A DNA stretch of 64,000 nucleotides from Pseudomonas sp. B21-040. Its GTDB lineage: Bacteria; Pseudomonadota; Gammaproteobacteria; Pseudomonadales; Pseudomonadaceae. Below are positions 38,514 through 45,563 of this stretch, piece by piece. The stretch lies in the NCBI RefSeq assembly GCF_024748695.1, contig NZ_CP087176.1:6255501-6319500 (forward strand), written 5' to 3'. Position 1 is the stretch's first letter. Every line of letters starts with the position of its first letter. The position numbers and the translations under genes were made by a program. The notes beneath the pieces are model-generated. The model made no database searches. It was not told where the DNA came from and was given only the letters and a program-made list of their open reading frames with translations.

Positions 38514-39710
38514 ATGTCCCTGCCTAGCCTGCGCCTCAAAGCCAACGCCGACCGTCGCCTGCGCAACGGCCACTTGTGGGTCTACAGCAACGAAATCGAT
38601 GTAGCCGCCACGCCTTTGCACGGTTTCAAGGCCGGCGATCAGGCGATCCTCGAAGCAGCCGGCGGCAAGCCGCTGGGCATCGTGGCCATGAGCCCGAACA
38701 ACCTGATCTGCGCCCGCCTGCTGTCGCGTGACATCAAGTTGCCGCTGGACAAGTCGTTGCTCGTTCACCGTATCAACGTCGCCCTGTCGCTGCGCGATCG
38801 TCTGTTCGACAAGCCGTTCTACCGTCTGGTCTACGGCGACTCCGACCTGCTGCCGGGTCTGGTGGTCGACCGTTTTGGCGACATCCTCGTGGTGCAGATC
38901 GCCTCGGCGACCATGGAAGCTCATAAAGAAGACGTGATCGCCGCGTTGACCCAAGTGCTCAAGCCAAGCGGCATTCTGTTCAAGAACGACTCCGCTGCCC
39001 GTGATGCCGAAGGCCTCAACCGCTACGTCGAAACCGTGTTCGGTCTGGTGCCGGAGTGGGTGGCGCTGGAAGAAAACGGCGTGAAATTCGAAGCGCCGGT
39101 CATGCAAGGCCAGAAAACCGGCTGGTTCTACGACCACCGCATGAACCGCGCTCGCCTGGCCCCGTATGCCAAAGGCAAACGCGTGCTGGACCTCTACAGC
39201 TACATCGGCGGATGGGGCGTGCAAGCGGCCGCGTTCGGCGCCAGTGAAGTGTTCTGCGTCGATGCGTCAGCCTTCGCCCTCGACGGCGTCGAGCGCAACG
39301 CCGCGCTGAACGGTTTCGCCGACAAGATGACCTGCATTGAAGGCGACGTGTTCGAAGCCCTGAAAGAGTTGAAAGCCAGCGAAGAGCGTTTCGACGTGAT
39401 CGTGGCCGACCCTCCGGCATTCATCAAGCGCAAGAAAGACATGAAAAATGGCGAAGGTGCCTATCGTCGCCTGAACGAGCAAGCCATGCGCCTGCTCAGC
39501 AAGGACGGCATCCTGGTGAGCGCTTCGTGCTCGATGCACCTGCCCGAAGACGACCTGCAAAACATCCTGCTGACCAGCGCCCGTCACCTGGACCGCAACA
39601 TCCAGCTGCTGGAGCGTGGCGCTCAGGGTCCGGACCACCCGGTTCACCCGGCCATCGCCGAAACCCGCTACATCAAAAGCATCACCTGCCGCCTGCTGCC
39701 AAACAGCTGA
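38514..39710 (+). CDS. rlmI: 23S rRNA (cytosine1962-C5)-methyltransferase RlmI
   Basis: 398-residue SAM-dependent RNA methyltransferase. A PUA-like domain lies at the N-terminus (LRLKANADRRLRNGHLWVYSNEI). A Rossmann domain holds GKRVLDLYSYIGGWGVQAAAFGA and the catalytic Cys region VSASCSMHLPEDDL; VADPPAFIKRKKD is the DPPAF motif. Length matches E. coli RlmI. I chose the ATG at 38514 after CCGGAG; an earlier start at 38445 would add an atypical extension. A strong terminator ends the transcript. Confidence 0.93.
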   Translation: MSLPSLRLKANADRRLRNGHLWVYSNEIDVAATPLHGFKAGDQAILEAAGGKPLGIVAMSPNNLICARLLSRDIKLPLDKSLLVHRINVALSLRDRLFDKPFYRLVYGDSDLLPGLVVDRFGDILVVQIASATMEAHKEDVIAALTQVLKPSGILFKNDSAARDAEGLNRYVETVFGLVPEWVALEENGVKFEAPVMQGQKTGWFYDHRMNRARLAPYAKGKRVLDLYSYIGGWGVQAAAFGASEVFCVDASAFALDGVERNAALNGFADKMTCIEGDVFEALKELKASEERFDVIVADPPAFIKRKKDMKNGEGAYRRLNEQAMRLLSKDGILVSASCSMHLPEDDLQNILLTSARHLDRNIQLLERGAQGPDHPVHPAIAETRYIKSITCRLLPNS

Positions 39711-39723
39711 TAAGGCCGGTTTG

Positions 39724-39752
39724 ACGGGGAACCACTCGGTTCCCCGTTCTAT
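39724..39752 (+). terminator. rlmI rho-independent terminator
   Basis: Perfect 10-bp stem ACGGGGAACC (39724-39733) and GGTTCCCCGT (39738-39747) around an ACTC loop, followed by TCTATTATT. It insulates the next operon from rlmI readthrough. Confidence 0.85.
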
Positions 39753-39911
39753 TATTCGATATTCAAACTTACAACTTCCTACACTTGCAATCCGTGCGAC
39801 TTGCAGGACGTTTCTCTGTATTTTTTATTTCAGAGAATATGCCTTACAAAATCCCGCCTTACCCGTGACTGATCTGACAAAACTACTAGAACCTTCCTAC
39901 TCAATCTCCCC

Positions 39912-39962
39912 TTGATAAGGACTGATTAACAACTATGATTAAGTTGTCACACAGAAGTGACA
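39912..39962 (+). promoter_or_regulatory. Promoter and inverted-repeat operator of the peptide/SagB/AurF operon
   Basis: TTGATA (39912-39917), a 16-base spacer and TATGAT (39934-39939): each hexamer is 5 of 6 to the sigma-70 consensus. TGTCAC-N6-GTGACA (39945-39962) begins where transcription should start, the position of a repressor site. No regulator gene lies beside the operon, so the binder is unknown. Confidence 0.6.
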
Positions 39963-39991
39963 CTCACTATCAATGACAAGGAATTCAAAAC

Positions 39992-40063
39992 ATGAAAGCA
40001 ATTACTCTGGAAGCTAACAACATCGCCAATCTGTCTTTTCTGGTTGCCCAAAAAAAACGCTAA
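39992..40063 (+). CDS. Candidate 23-residue precursor peptide
   Basis: ATG to TAA, 24 codons, encoding MKAITLEANN then IANLSFLVAQKKR. AAGGAA (39978-39983) sits 8 bases before the ATG, a strong ribosome binding site, and a near-consensus promoter lies about 50 bases upstream. The peptide has no Cys or Tyr, one Thr and one Ser, and a basic QKKR tail. A hairpin with a short U-run follows the stop, then the SagB-type gene after 71 bases. The placement, length and leaky terminator are those of a RiPP precursor like PqqA (also about 23 residues), but the sequence is not PqqA. The alternative is a regulatory leader peptide. I do not recognise a family. Confidence 0.65.
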   Translation: MKAITLEANNIANLSFLVAQKKR

Positions 40064-40071
40064 GTAAATGA

Positions 40072-40105
40072 AGCGCTGGGGAGTGCCGGCTACCCAGCGT
40101 TCTTT
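40072..40105 (+). terminator. Weak (attenuator-like) hairpin after the peptide gene
   Basis: CGCTGGG (40074-40080) pairs with CCCAGCG (40093-40099), extended by G-U and A-U pairs, around a 12-base loop containing GCCGGC. TTCTTT follows. The stem begins eight bases after the peptide stop. A partial terminator here would make far more peptide message than enzyme message. Confidence 0.6.
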
Positions 40106-40134
40106 ATGAAAAACTCCAGAGCAAAACGCCTATC

Positions 40135-41214
40135 ATGCAGATAAACCCTCATCTCTTCATACTCCCGCGCACGCCCGGACAAATAGTTTGGGACTACAAA
40201 AACCACAAACAATACGAACTGGATCTTGAGCATTCAACCCGACTTGCAGAACTTATCAGCAACCCTGGCAAATTCAATAGCAGCAACAGAATAGACACAC
40301 AACTTCTTGATGCAGGAATACTTACACTTTCAACACCCGTCATTATTGAATGGGGCTGGGATGAACTGTCGAAAATATTCCATATCGGCACCAAGAACAT
40401 TCCCTGCAAACATACTCCACAAAATATTCATGAATGGTCCAGAGAGTATCTGGACCATTGCAGCGAAGTGTTGGCCACACCGGCTCCCGACAACAGGATT
40501 GTCGAACGTCTGGCAGGCGAACTGATTGAGCTGCCGAAACCTTCATGCCTGCCGGAAGGCTCTCTGGCAAACACCCTGATCGATCGGAAAACCTGCCGTA
40601 CCTTCACCGGGGATGCCCTCTCACTTGAGGTGGTCAGCACGCTGCTATACCTGTCCCTGGGCTACCTGCGAGAACGTGAAGATGCCATCGACGAAAACTG
40701 TGTCGAAGGGCTGGGCGCCCGACGTACCAGTCCATCCGGGGGTGGGCTCAACGCCTGCGAAGGTTTCCTGCTGGTACAGAATGTCATTGGCCTGAATCCC
40801 GGGCTCTATGCCTACCTTCCAAGCGGACATGCGCTGAGATTCGTCAATCCACTGCCCGGCCGACCGTTGGGGCAATTGCTGTGCGGGCAACACTTCATTA
40901 ATAACCTGCCAGTGGGTCTGTTCATCACCAGTCGGTTCGACAAGTTGTGGTGGAAATATGAACACTCGCGCGCGTATCGAATGGCCTACGTTGAAGCCGG
41001 GCACATTTCCCAGACCTTCCAGCTGGTGGCCACCTCGCTGGGCCTGAACACCTGGTTGACCGGAGCGCTGACGGACGATCAGGTTGAAACGCTGCTGGGA
41101 CTCAATGACAACCCCGAACAGCCCTTGTTTTTTGTCGGTTGTGGCAAGAGCGACGGGGAGGCGCTGTGCAAGGAATTGAAAGCGCTGCTGAGCCGTCAGG
41201 ACTCGCCATCATGA
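40135..41214 (+). CDS. SagB-type FMN-dependent dehydrogenase
   Basis: 359-residue flavoprotein of the nitroreductase superfamily, SagB type. Residues about 5-70 (RTPGQIVWDYKNHKQYELDL ... QLLDAGILTL) resemble the winged PqqD/RRE-like domain that binds leader peptides in ribosomal peptide pathways. The nitroreductase domain starts near 140, with FMN-binding RKTCRTF at 151-157, RRTSPSGGGLNACEGFLLV at 196-214 and AYRMAYVEAGHISQ at 280-293. SagB homologues dehydrogenate azolines to azoles after a YcaO cyclase acts, but no YcaO is present, so the substrate may differ. The 5' half is AT-rich for this genome. It overlaps the next gene by four bases (ATGA). Confidence 0.85.
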   Translation: MQINPHLFILPRTPGQIVWDYKNHKQYELDLEHSTRLAELISNPGKFNSSNRIDTQLLDAGILTLSTPVIIEWGWDELSKIFHIGTKNIPCKHTPQNIHEWSREYLDHCSEVLATPAPDNRIVERLAGELIELPKPSCLPEGSLANTLIDRKTCRTFTGDALSLEVVSTLLYLSLGYLREREDAIDENCVEGLGARRTSPSGGGLNACEGFLLVQNVIGLNPGLYAYLPSGHALRFVNPLPGRPLGQLLCGQHFINNLPVGLFITSRFDKLWWKYEHSRAYRMAYVEAGHISQTFQLVATSLGLNTWLTGALTDDQVETLLGLNDNPEQPLFFVGCGKSDGEALCKELKALLSRQDSPS

Positions 41215-42188
41215 CCGACTCGCGCCATGAACAGGCAACACTTCCCACCGGCTGGGCTGATCGCTTCACCCTCGGCGACTGGGATAACCGCGCCGCAGTG
41301 CGAACCAGTAAGCACACCTATTTATTGCCGCCGGAGATTGAGCAGCAACTGCAAACCCGGCATTGGTTCCCGCCAGCCTTCCTGCCTTATTTGAATCACC
41401 CGTCCGTCAAAGCCGCAGGGCGGGCGATCACTCATCGATTATCGGCCAATCATCTGGTGTACTTCCTCGACTACACCACCCTGCTCGAACACCGCATCGT
41501 CAATCGATCTGTCGAAACCATCGTCCATGACGACCTCGGTGTGTGCATTCCCCGGCGGATGAAAAACGCCGCACTGCAGCTCTACACCGACGAGGGGTAT
41601 CACGCCCTCGTTTCCAATAGCCTCGCCGAACAGATTGCCGCGTTCTACGGCATGTTCGACCGGCCCGTCATGCCGCAGCGAATCATCCGCCTGCAGGCCC
41701 TGCTCGAGCGCACACCGGACAGGCACAAATCACTGGCCTGGTTCCTCGCCGGCTTCGTCTCCGAGACGATCATCGCCAAGGATCTGCTCGACATCTGTCG
41801 CGACGCCTTGGTGGATGGCGTTCAGGAAATGCTCAGGGATCACCTTGCCGACGAGGCACGACACAGTCGCTATTTCTGCGAAGTTTTCCATTATCTGTGG
41901 CTGCACTTGAACAGCGCGCAACGGATGTTCTGCGCGAGTCTGCTGCCGGAGCTCATTCGGGTTTTCTTTGAAGTCGATGAGCGTTGGCTGAAGTCGAGCC
42001 TTCGCTTTGTCGGTCTCAGCGAGACAGCCTGCCTGGAAATCATCGAAGGGCTGTCCGACGCGCAAGCCACCCTGCAACGCGCCCGCTCGGGGGCCAGCGC
42101 CACCCTGGGCGCCTTGGAAAAAGCCGGTTTCTTCGATCGGCCTTGCAACCGGAAACTCTTCACCCGCGCCGGGTTTCTTGATGAATAA
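41211..42188 (+). CDS. AurF-type diiron oxygenase
   Basis: 325-residue helical ferritin-like protein with both EX28-37DEX2H signatures: Glu93-X33-Asp127-Glu128-X2-His131, and Glu185-X28-Asp214-Glu215-X2-His218. His211 sits four residues before Glu215. This matches all seven iron ligands of p-aminobenzoate N-oxygenase AurF with nearly identical spacing, so an active diiron site is expected. AurF relatives oxygenate amine nitrogens or carbon centres in natural product pathways, often with NRPS carriers; none is here. It overlaps the SagB-type gene by four bases and the exporter by eight, so they act together. Confidence 0.85.
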   Translation: MTDSRHEQATLPTGWADRFTLGDWDNRAAVRTSKHTYLLPPEIEQQLQTRHWFPPAFLPYLNHPSVKAAGRAITHRLSANHLVYFLDYTTLLEHRIVNRSVETIVHDDLGVCIPRRMKNAALQLYTDEGYHALVSNSLAEQIAAFYGMFDRPVMPQRIIRLQALLERTPDRHKSLAWFLAGFVSETIIAKDLLDICRDALVDGVQEMLRDHLADEARHSRYFCEVFHYLWLHLNSAQRMFCASLLPELIRVFFEVDERWLKSSLRFVGLSETACLEIIEGLSDAQATLQRARSGASATLGALEKAGFFDRPCNRKLFTRAGFLDE

Positions 42189-43392
42189 AGGAAACGATGC
42201 AGCCTTCAGCAAAAAACGTCGAGCCACCGTCACGCTGTTGATGACCATGACGCTGCTGGGTGTCTTCCCCCTCGACGTCGTGCTCCCGTCCTTCCCCCAT
42301 CTGGCTGATTACTTTCAGACCTCACCGTCCGGAATTTCCCTGTCTGTCAGCGTGTTTGCCATCAGTCTGGCACTGTCTGTGATGCTGGTCGGGCCAATAT
42401 CGGATGTGTGGGGACGCAAGACGCTGCTGCTGGGAGGCATGGCTGTCGCGGCTATTGGAGCGGTTGGCAGCGTGTTCGCCAGCGACTACCGCTGGTTCCT
42501 GGGATTTCGCATGGTTCAGGCAATGGGTTGCGGGGCATTTTCATTGTCGCAGGCACTGATTCAGGATCTGTTCGTCGGTCGTGAACGGGAGCGCATCAGG
42601 ATCTGGATGGTGACAGGGGGCGGAGTGTTCATTTCAGTTTCGCCCCTGTTGGGGACCTGGCTGCAATCGTGCCTTGGCTGGCAAGGCAGTTTTTATGTAT
42701 TCATTGCTCTGTCGTGTGTTGCCTGGTGCGGGGCCTATTGGCTACTCAAGGAAACGCCGCCCGGGCGCAAGCCATCCCACGCAGGGTTTTTCAATGCTTA
42801 TTGGCGCTTGTGCTCGGATGGACGTTTCATGGGGTACTGGTTGATTTCGGCGCTCGCCTTCGCCTGCCATTTTTCGTTCATCGTTTCTTCGCCCATCATT
42901 TTCATGGAACGCCTGGCGCTCTCACCGTATGAGTTCGCCTGTGCATTGCTGCTGTATGGCGTCGCGTACGTATTGGGCGGGGTATTAGCCAGCGTGCTGC
43001 ATCGATACCTGCAAGCCAACGCCCAGATCATTATCGGCCTGGGCCTGATCGCCGTGTCAGGCGCAATCATGCTGTGGCTGACTCGCCACTTCGGTCTTTC
43101 AGCGGCGACGGTGTTGATTTCGATGCTGGTTTGCACCGTCGGCACCACCATCGCCAGGCCAATCGCCAATTCCAAAGCGATGAGTCTTCACCCAGAGAAT
43201 GCCGGGGCCTCCACTTCGGTCGGGGCCATGCTGATTTTCATGTTCGGCGGCGTCATCAGCTCGGTGATCAACCTGACGCCCGAAAACCTGACCACGGCTC
43301 TGGCCCTTGGCTTCCTGGCACTGAGCGCTGCAGGGCTTGGGGTGAACGCAGTCATCAACTACAAGACGCAACAGGCACTCAATACCGGGTGA
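42181..43392 (+). CDS. MFS exporter, Bcr/CflA (DHA1) type
   Basis: 403-residue integral membrane drug/proton antiporter with about 12 transmembrane helices. MFS motif A is GPISDVWGRK at 71-80 and the antiporter motif C-like region lies in the fifth helix (TGGGVFISVSPLLGTWL). I chose the ATG at 42181, which overlaps the AurF-type gene by eight bases (ATGAATAA). As last gene of the peptide operon it is the likely exporter or self-resistance pump for the product. An in-frame extension into the AurF gene is not credible. Confidence 0.88.
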   Translation: MNKGNDAAFSKKRRATVTLLMTMTLLGVFPLDVVLPSFPHLADYFQTSPSGISLSVSVFAISLALSVMLVGPISDVWGRKTLLLGGMAVAAIGAVGSVFASDYRWFLGFRMVQAMGCGAFSLSQALIQDLFVGRERERIRIWMVTGGGVFISVSPLLGTWLQSCLGWQGSFYVFIALSCVAWCGAYWLLKETPPGRKPSHAGFFNAYWRLCSDGRFMGYWLISALAFACHFSFIVSSPIIFMERLALSPYEFACALLLYGVAYVLGGVLASVLHRYLQANAQIIIGLGLIAVSGAIMLWLTRHFGLSAATVLISMLVCTVGTTIARPIANSKAMSLHPENAGASTSVGAMLIFMFGGVISSVINLTPENLTTALALGFLALSAAGLGVNAVINYKTQQALNTG

Positions 43393-43650
43393 TACGTGCC
43401 AGTCGTCATCTCGCCCGCTCCGTCAGCACGGGATCAACGCTTGCCGGCATTCCCTCCTGACGCCAGCCGTGTAGAATCGCGACATTCATCGCCAGTCATC
43501 CCCCGGCGGGTTTATGAGCTCAAGCTGAAGCGCGCGGCGATCCCGCAAAGTTATCGGCAACTTCCGGACACACGGCCATTTCTGAGTGTTCCAGACGTCA
43601 ATAGAAGCTCACTTCCCTTTTGATACCTGATTAGCCGCCCGGAGTGCTTC
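43393..43650. other. 258-base gap before ilvD
   Basis: No gene is supported; a 75-codon frame here shows no family features. TAGAAT at 43472-43477 could be a -10 box for ilvD, with a weak TTCCCT 16 bases upstream. No terminator hairpin is visible after the exporter gene. Confidence 0.45.
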
Positions 43651-45492
43651 ATGCCTGATTACCGCTCGAAAACATCCACCCATGGCCGCAACATGGCCGG
43701 TGCCCGCGCATTGTGGCGCGCCACGGGGATGAAAGATGACGACTTCAAAAAGCCGATCATCGCCATTGCCAACTCCTTCACCCAGTTCGTACCAGGCCAC
43801 GTCCACCTCAAGGACCTGGGTCAACTGGTCGCCCGCGAAATCGAACGCGCTGGCGGTGTCGCCAAAGAATTCAACACCATCGCTGTCGATGACGGCATCG
43901 CCATGGGTCACGACGGCATGCTGTATTCGCTGCCGAGCCGCGAGATCATCGCCGACTCCGTCGAGTACATGGTCAACGCCCACTGCGCCGACGCCATCGT
44001 CTGCATTTCCAACTGCGACAAGATCACCCCTGGCATGTTGATGGCCTCTCTGCGCCTGAACATCCCGGTGATCTTCGTTTCCGGCGGCCCGATGGAAGCC
44101 GGCAAGACCAAACTGGCCAGCCACGGTCTCGACCTCGTCGATGCCATGGTCATTGCCGCCGACTCCAGCGCTTCTGACGAGAAAGTCGCTGAGTACGAGC
44201 GCAGCGCCTGCCCGACGTGCGGTTCGTGCTCCGGCATGTTCACCGCCAACTCGATGAACTGCCTGGTCGAAGCCCTGGGCCTGGCATTGCCGGGTAACGG
44301 TTCGACCCTGGCCACCCACAGCGACCGCGAGCAGTTGTTCCTGCAAGCCGGTCGCACCATCGTCGAGTTGTGCAAGCGTTACTACGGCGAGAACGACGAA
44401 TCGGTCTTGCCGCGCAACATTGCCAACTTCAAGGCGTTCGAAAACGCCATGACGCTGGACATCGCCATGGGCGGCTCGACCAACACCATCCTGCACTTGC
44501 TGGCCGCGGCCCAGGAAGCCGAGATCGATTTCGACCTGCGCGACATCGACCGTCTGTCCCGTCACGTTCCGCAACTGTGCAAGGTCGCGCCGAACATCCA
44601 GAAGTACCACATGGAAGACGTGCACCGTGCCGGCGGGATCTTCAGCATCCTTGGCTCGCTGGCCCGTGGCGGTTTGCTGCACACCGACCTGCCGACCGTG
44701 CACAGCAAGACCCTGGCCGAAGGCATTGCCAAGTGGGACATCACCCAGACCAGCGATGAAGCAGTGCATCACTTCTTCAAGGCCGGCCCGGCAGGTATTC
44801 CGACGCAAACGGCGTTCAGCCAGTCGACCCGTTGGGAAACCCTGGATGACGACCGTGAAAACGGCTGCATCCGTAGCGTTGAACACGCTTACTCGAAAGA
44901 AGGCGGCCTGGCCGTTCTGTACGGCAACATCGCGCTCGATGGCTGTGTGGTGAAAACCGCTGGCGTCGACGAATCGATCCACGTCTTCGAAGGCAACGCG
45001 AAGATCTTCGAAAGCCAGGACAGCGCCGTGCGCGGCATCCTTGCTGACGAAGTGAAGGCCGGCGACATCGTGATCATTCGTTACGAAGGCCCGAAAGGCG
45101 GCCCGGGCATGCAGGAAATGCTGTACCCGACGTCCTACCTGAAATCCAAAGGTCTGGGCAAAGCCTGCGCCCTGCTCACCGACGGTCGCTTCTCTGGCGG
45201 CACTTCGGGCCTGTCCATCGGCCACGCTTCGCCAGAAGCCGCTGCTGGCGGCGCGATTGGTCTGGTGCAGGACGGCGACAAGGTGCTGATCGACATTCCG
45301 AACCGTTCGATCAACCTGTTGGTCAGCGACGAAGAACTGGCCGGGCGCCGTGCCGAGCAGGATCAGAAAGGCTGGAAGCCTGTGGAAAAACGTCCACGCA
45401 AGGTCACCACCGCCCTGAAAGCCTACGCCCTGCTGGCGACCAGCGCCGACAAGGGTGCCGTGCGTAACAAGGCAATGCTCGACGGTCTGTAA
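43651..45492 (+). CDS. ilvD: Dihydroxy-acid dehydratase
   Basis: 613-residue Fe-S enzyme that dehydrates dihydroxyisovalerate and dihydroxymethylvalerate in valine, leucine and isoleucine synthesis. Cluster Cys lie in [12 protein letters not shown] and [48 protein letters not shown] near the C-terminus is diagnostic. Length is typical of the long IlvD type. A strong terminator follows. The very long frame on the opposite strand is a GC shadow. Confidence 0.97.
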   Translation: MPDYRSKTSTHGRNMAGARALWRATGMKDDDFKKPIIAIANSFTQFVPGHVHLKDLGQLVAREIERAGGVAKEFNTIAVDDGIAMGHDGMLYSLPSREIIADSVEYMVNAHCADAIVCISNCDKITPGMLMASLRLNIPVIFVSGGPMEAGKTKLASHGLDLVDAMVIAADSSASDEKVAEYERSACPTCGSCSGMFTANSMNCLVEALGLALPGNGSTLATHSDREQLFLQAGRTIVELCKRYYGENDESVLPRNIANFKAFENAMTLDIAMGGSTNTILHLLAAAQEAEIDFDLRDIDRLSRHVPQLCKVAPNIQKYHMEDVHRAGGIFSILGSLARGGLLHTDLPTVHSKTLAEGIAKWDITQTSDEAVHHFFKAGPAGIPTQTAFSQSTRWETLDDDRENGCIRSVEHAYSKEGGLAVLYGNIALDGCVVKTAGVDESIHVFEGNAKIFESQDSAVRGILADEVKAGDIVIIRYEGPKGGPGMQEMLYPTSYLKSKGLGKACALLTDGRFSGGTSGLSIGHASPEAAAGGAIGLVQDGDKVLIDIPNRSINLLVSDEELAGRRAEQDQKGWKPVEKRPRKVTTALKAYALLATSADKGAVRNKAMLDGL

Positions 45493-45515
45493 ACGTCAGT
45501 CGTAGAAATAAAAAT

Positions 45516-45540
45516 GCCCCGCCAAGTGCGGGGCTTTTTA
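45516..45540 (+). terminator. ilvD rho-independent terminator
   Basis: GCCCCGC (45516-45522) and GCGGGGC (45528-45534) around CAAGT, followed by TTTTTA and preceded by an A-run. It may also act on the convergent SGNH gene transcript. Confidence 0.85.
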
Positions 45541-45563
45541 TGGGCCGATGATGAGATCTCGCT

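Larger units (their letters stand above)
39711..39991. other. AT-rich intergenic region between rlmI and the 23-aa peptide gene
   Basis: About 280 bases, visibly richer in A/T than the flanking genes. It holds the rlmI terminator at the left end, a weak hairpin TCTCTG-N12-CAGAGA (39813-39836) with a T-rich loop, and a near-consensus promoter at the right end. No gene is supported in the first 200 bases; a frame from 39616 that runs across it lacks any family feature. Confidence 0.6.

Noticed and set aside
39616..39915. 99-codon frame spanning the end of rlmI and the AT-rich gap
   Set aside because: It starts inside rlmI, crosses its strong terminator and has no family feature or ribosome binding site.
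39992..40063. Assigning the 23-aa peptide to PqqA
   Set aside because: It has no Tyr and no Glu-x3-Tyr core, and no pqqBCDE genes follow.
43396..43623. 75-codon frame between the exporter gene and ilvD
   Set aside because: No ribosome binding site and a Pro/Ser/Arg-rich product typical of non-coding GC-rich DNA.
39750..43650. The peptide operon as part of a mobile element
   Set aside because: No integrase, transposase, tRNA gene, terminal repeat or attachment-like direct repeat was found; composition alone is not enough.
43609..45225. 538-codon minus-strand frame opposite ilvD
   Set aside because: Shadow of ilvD; low-complexity composition and no recognisable domain.
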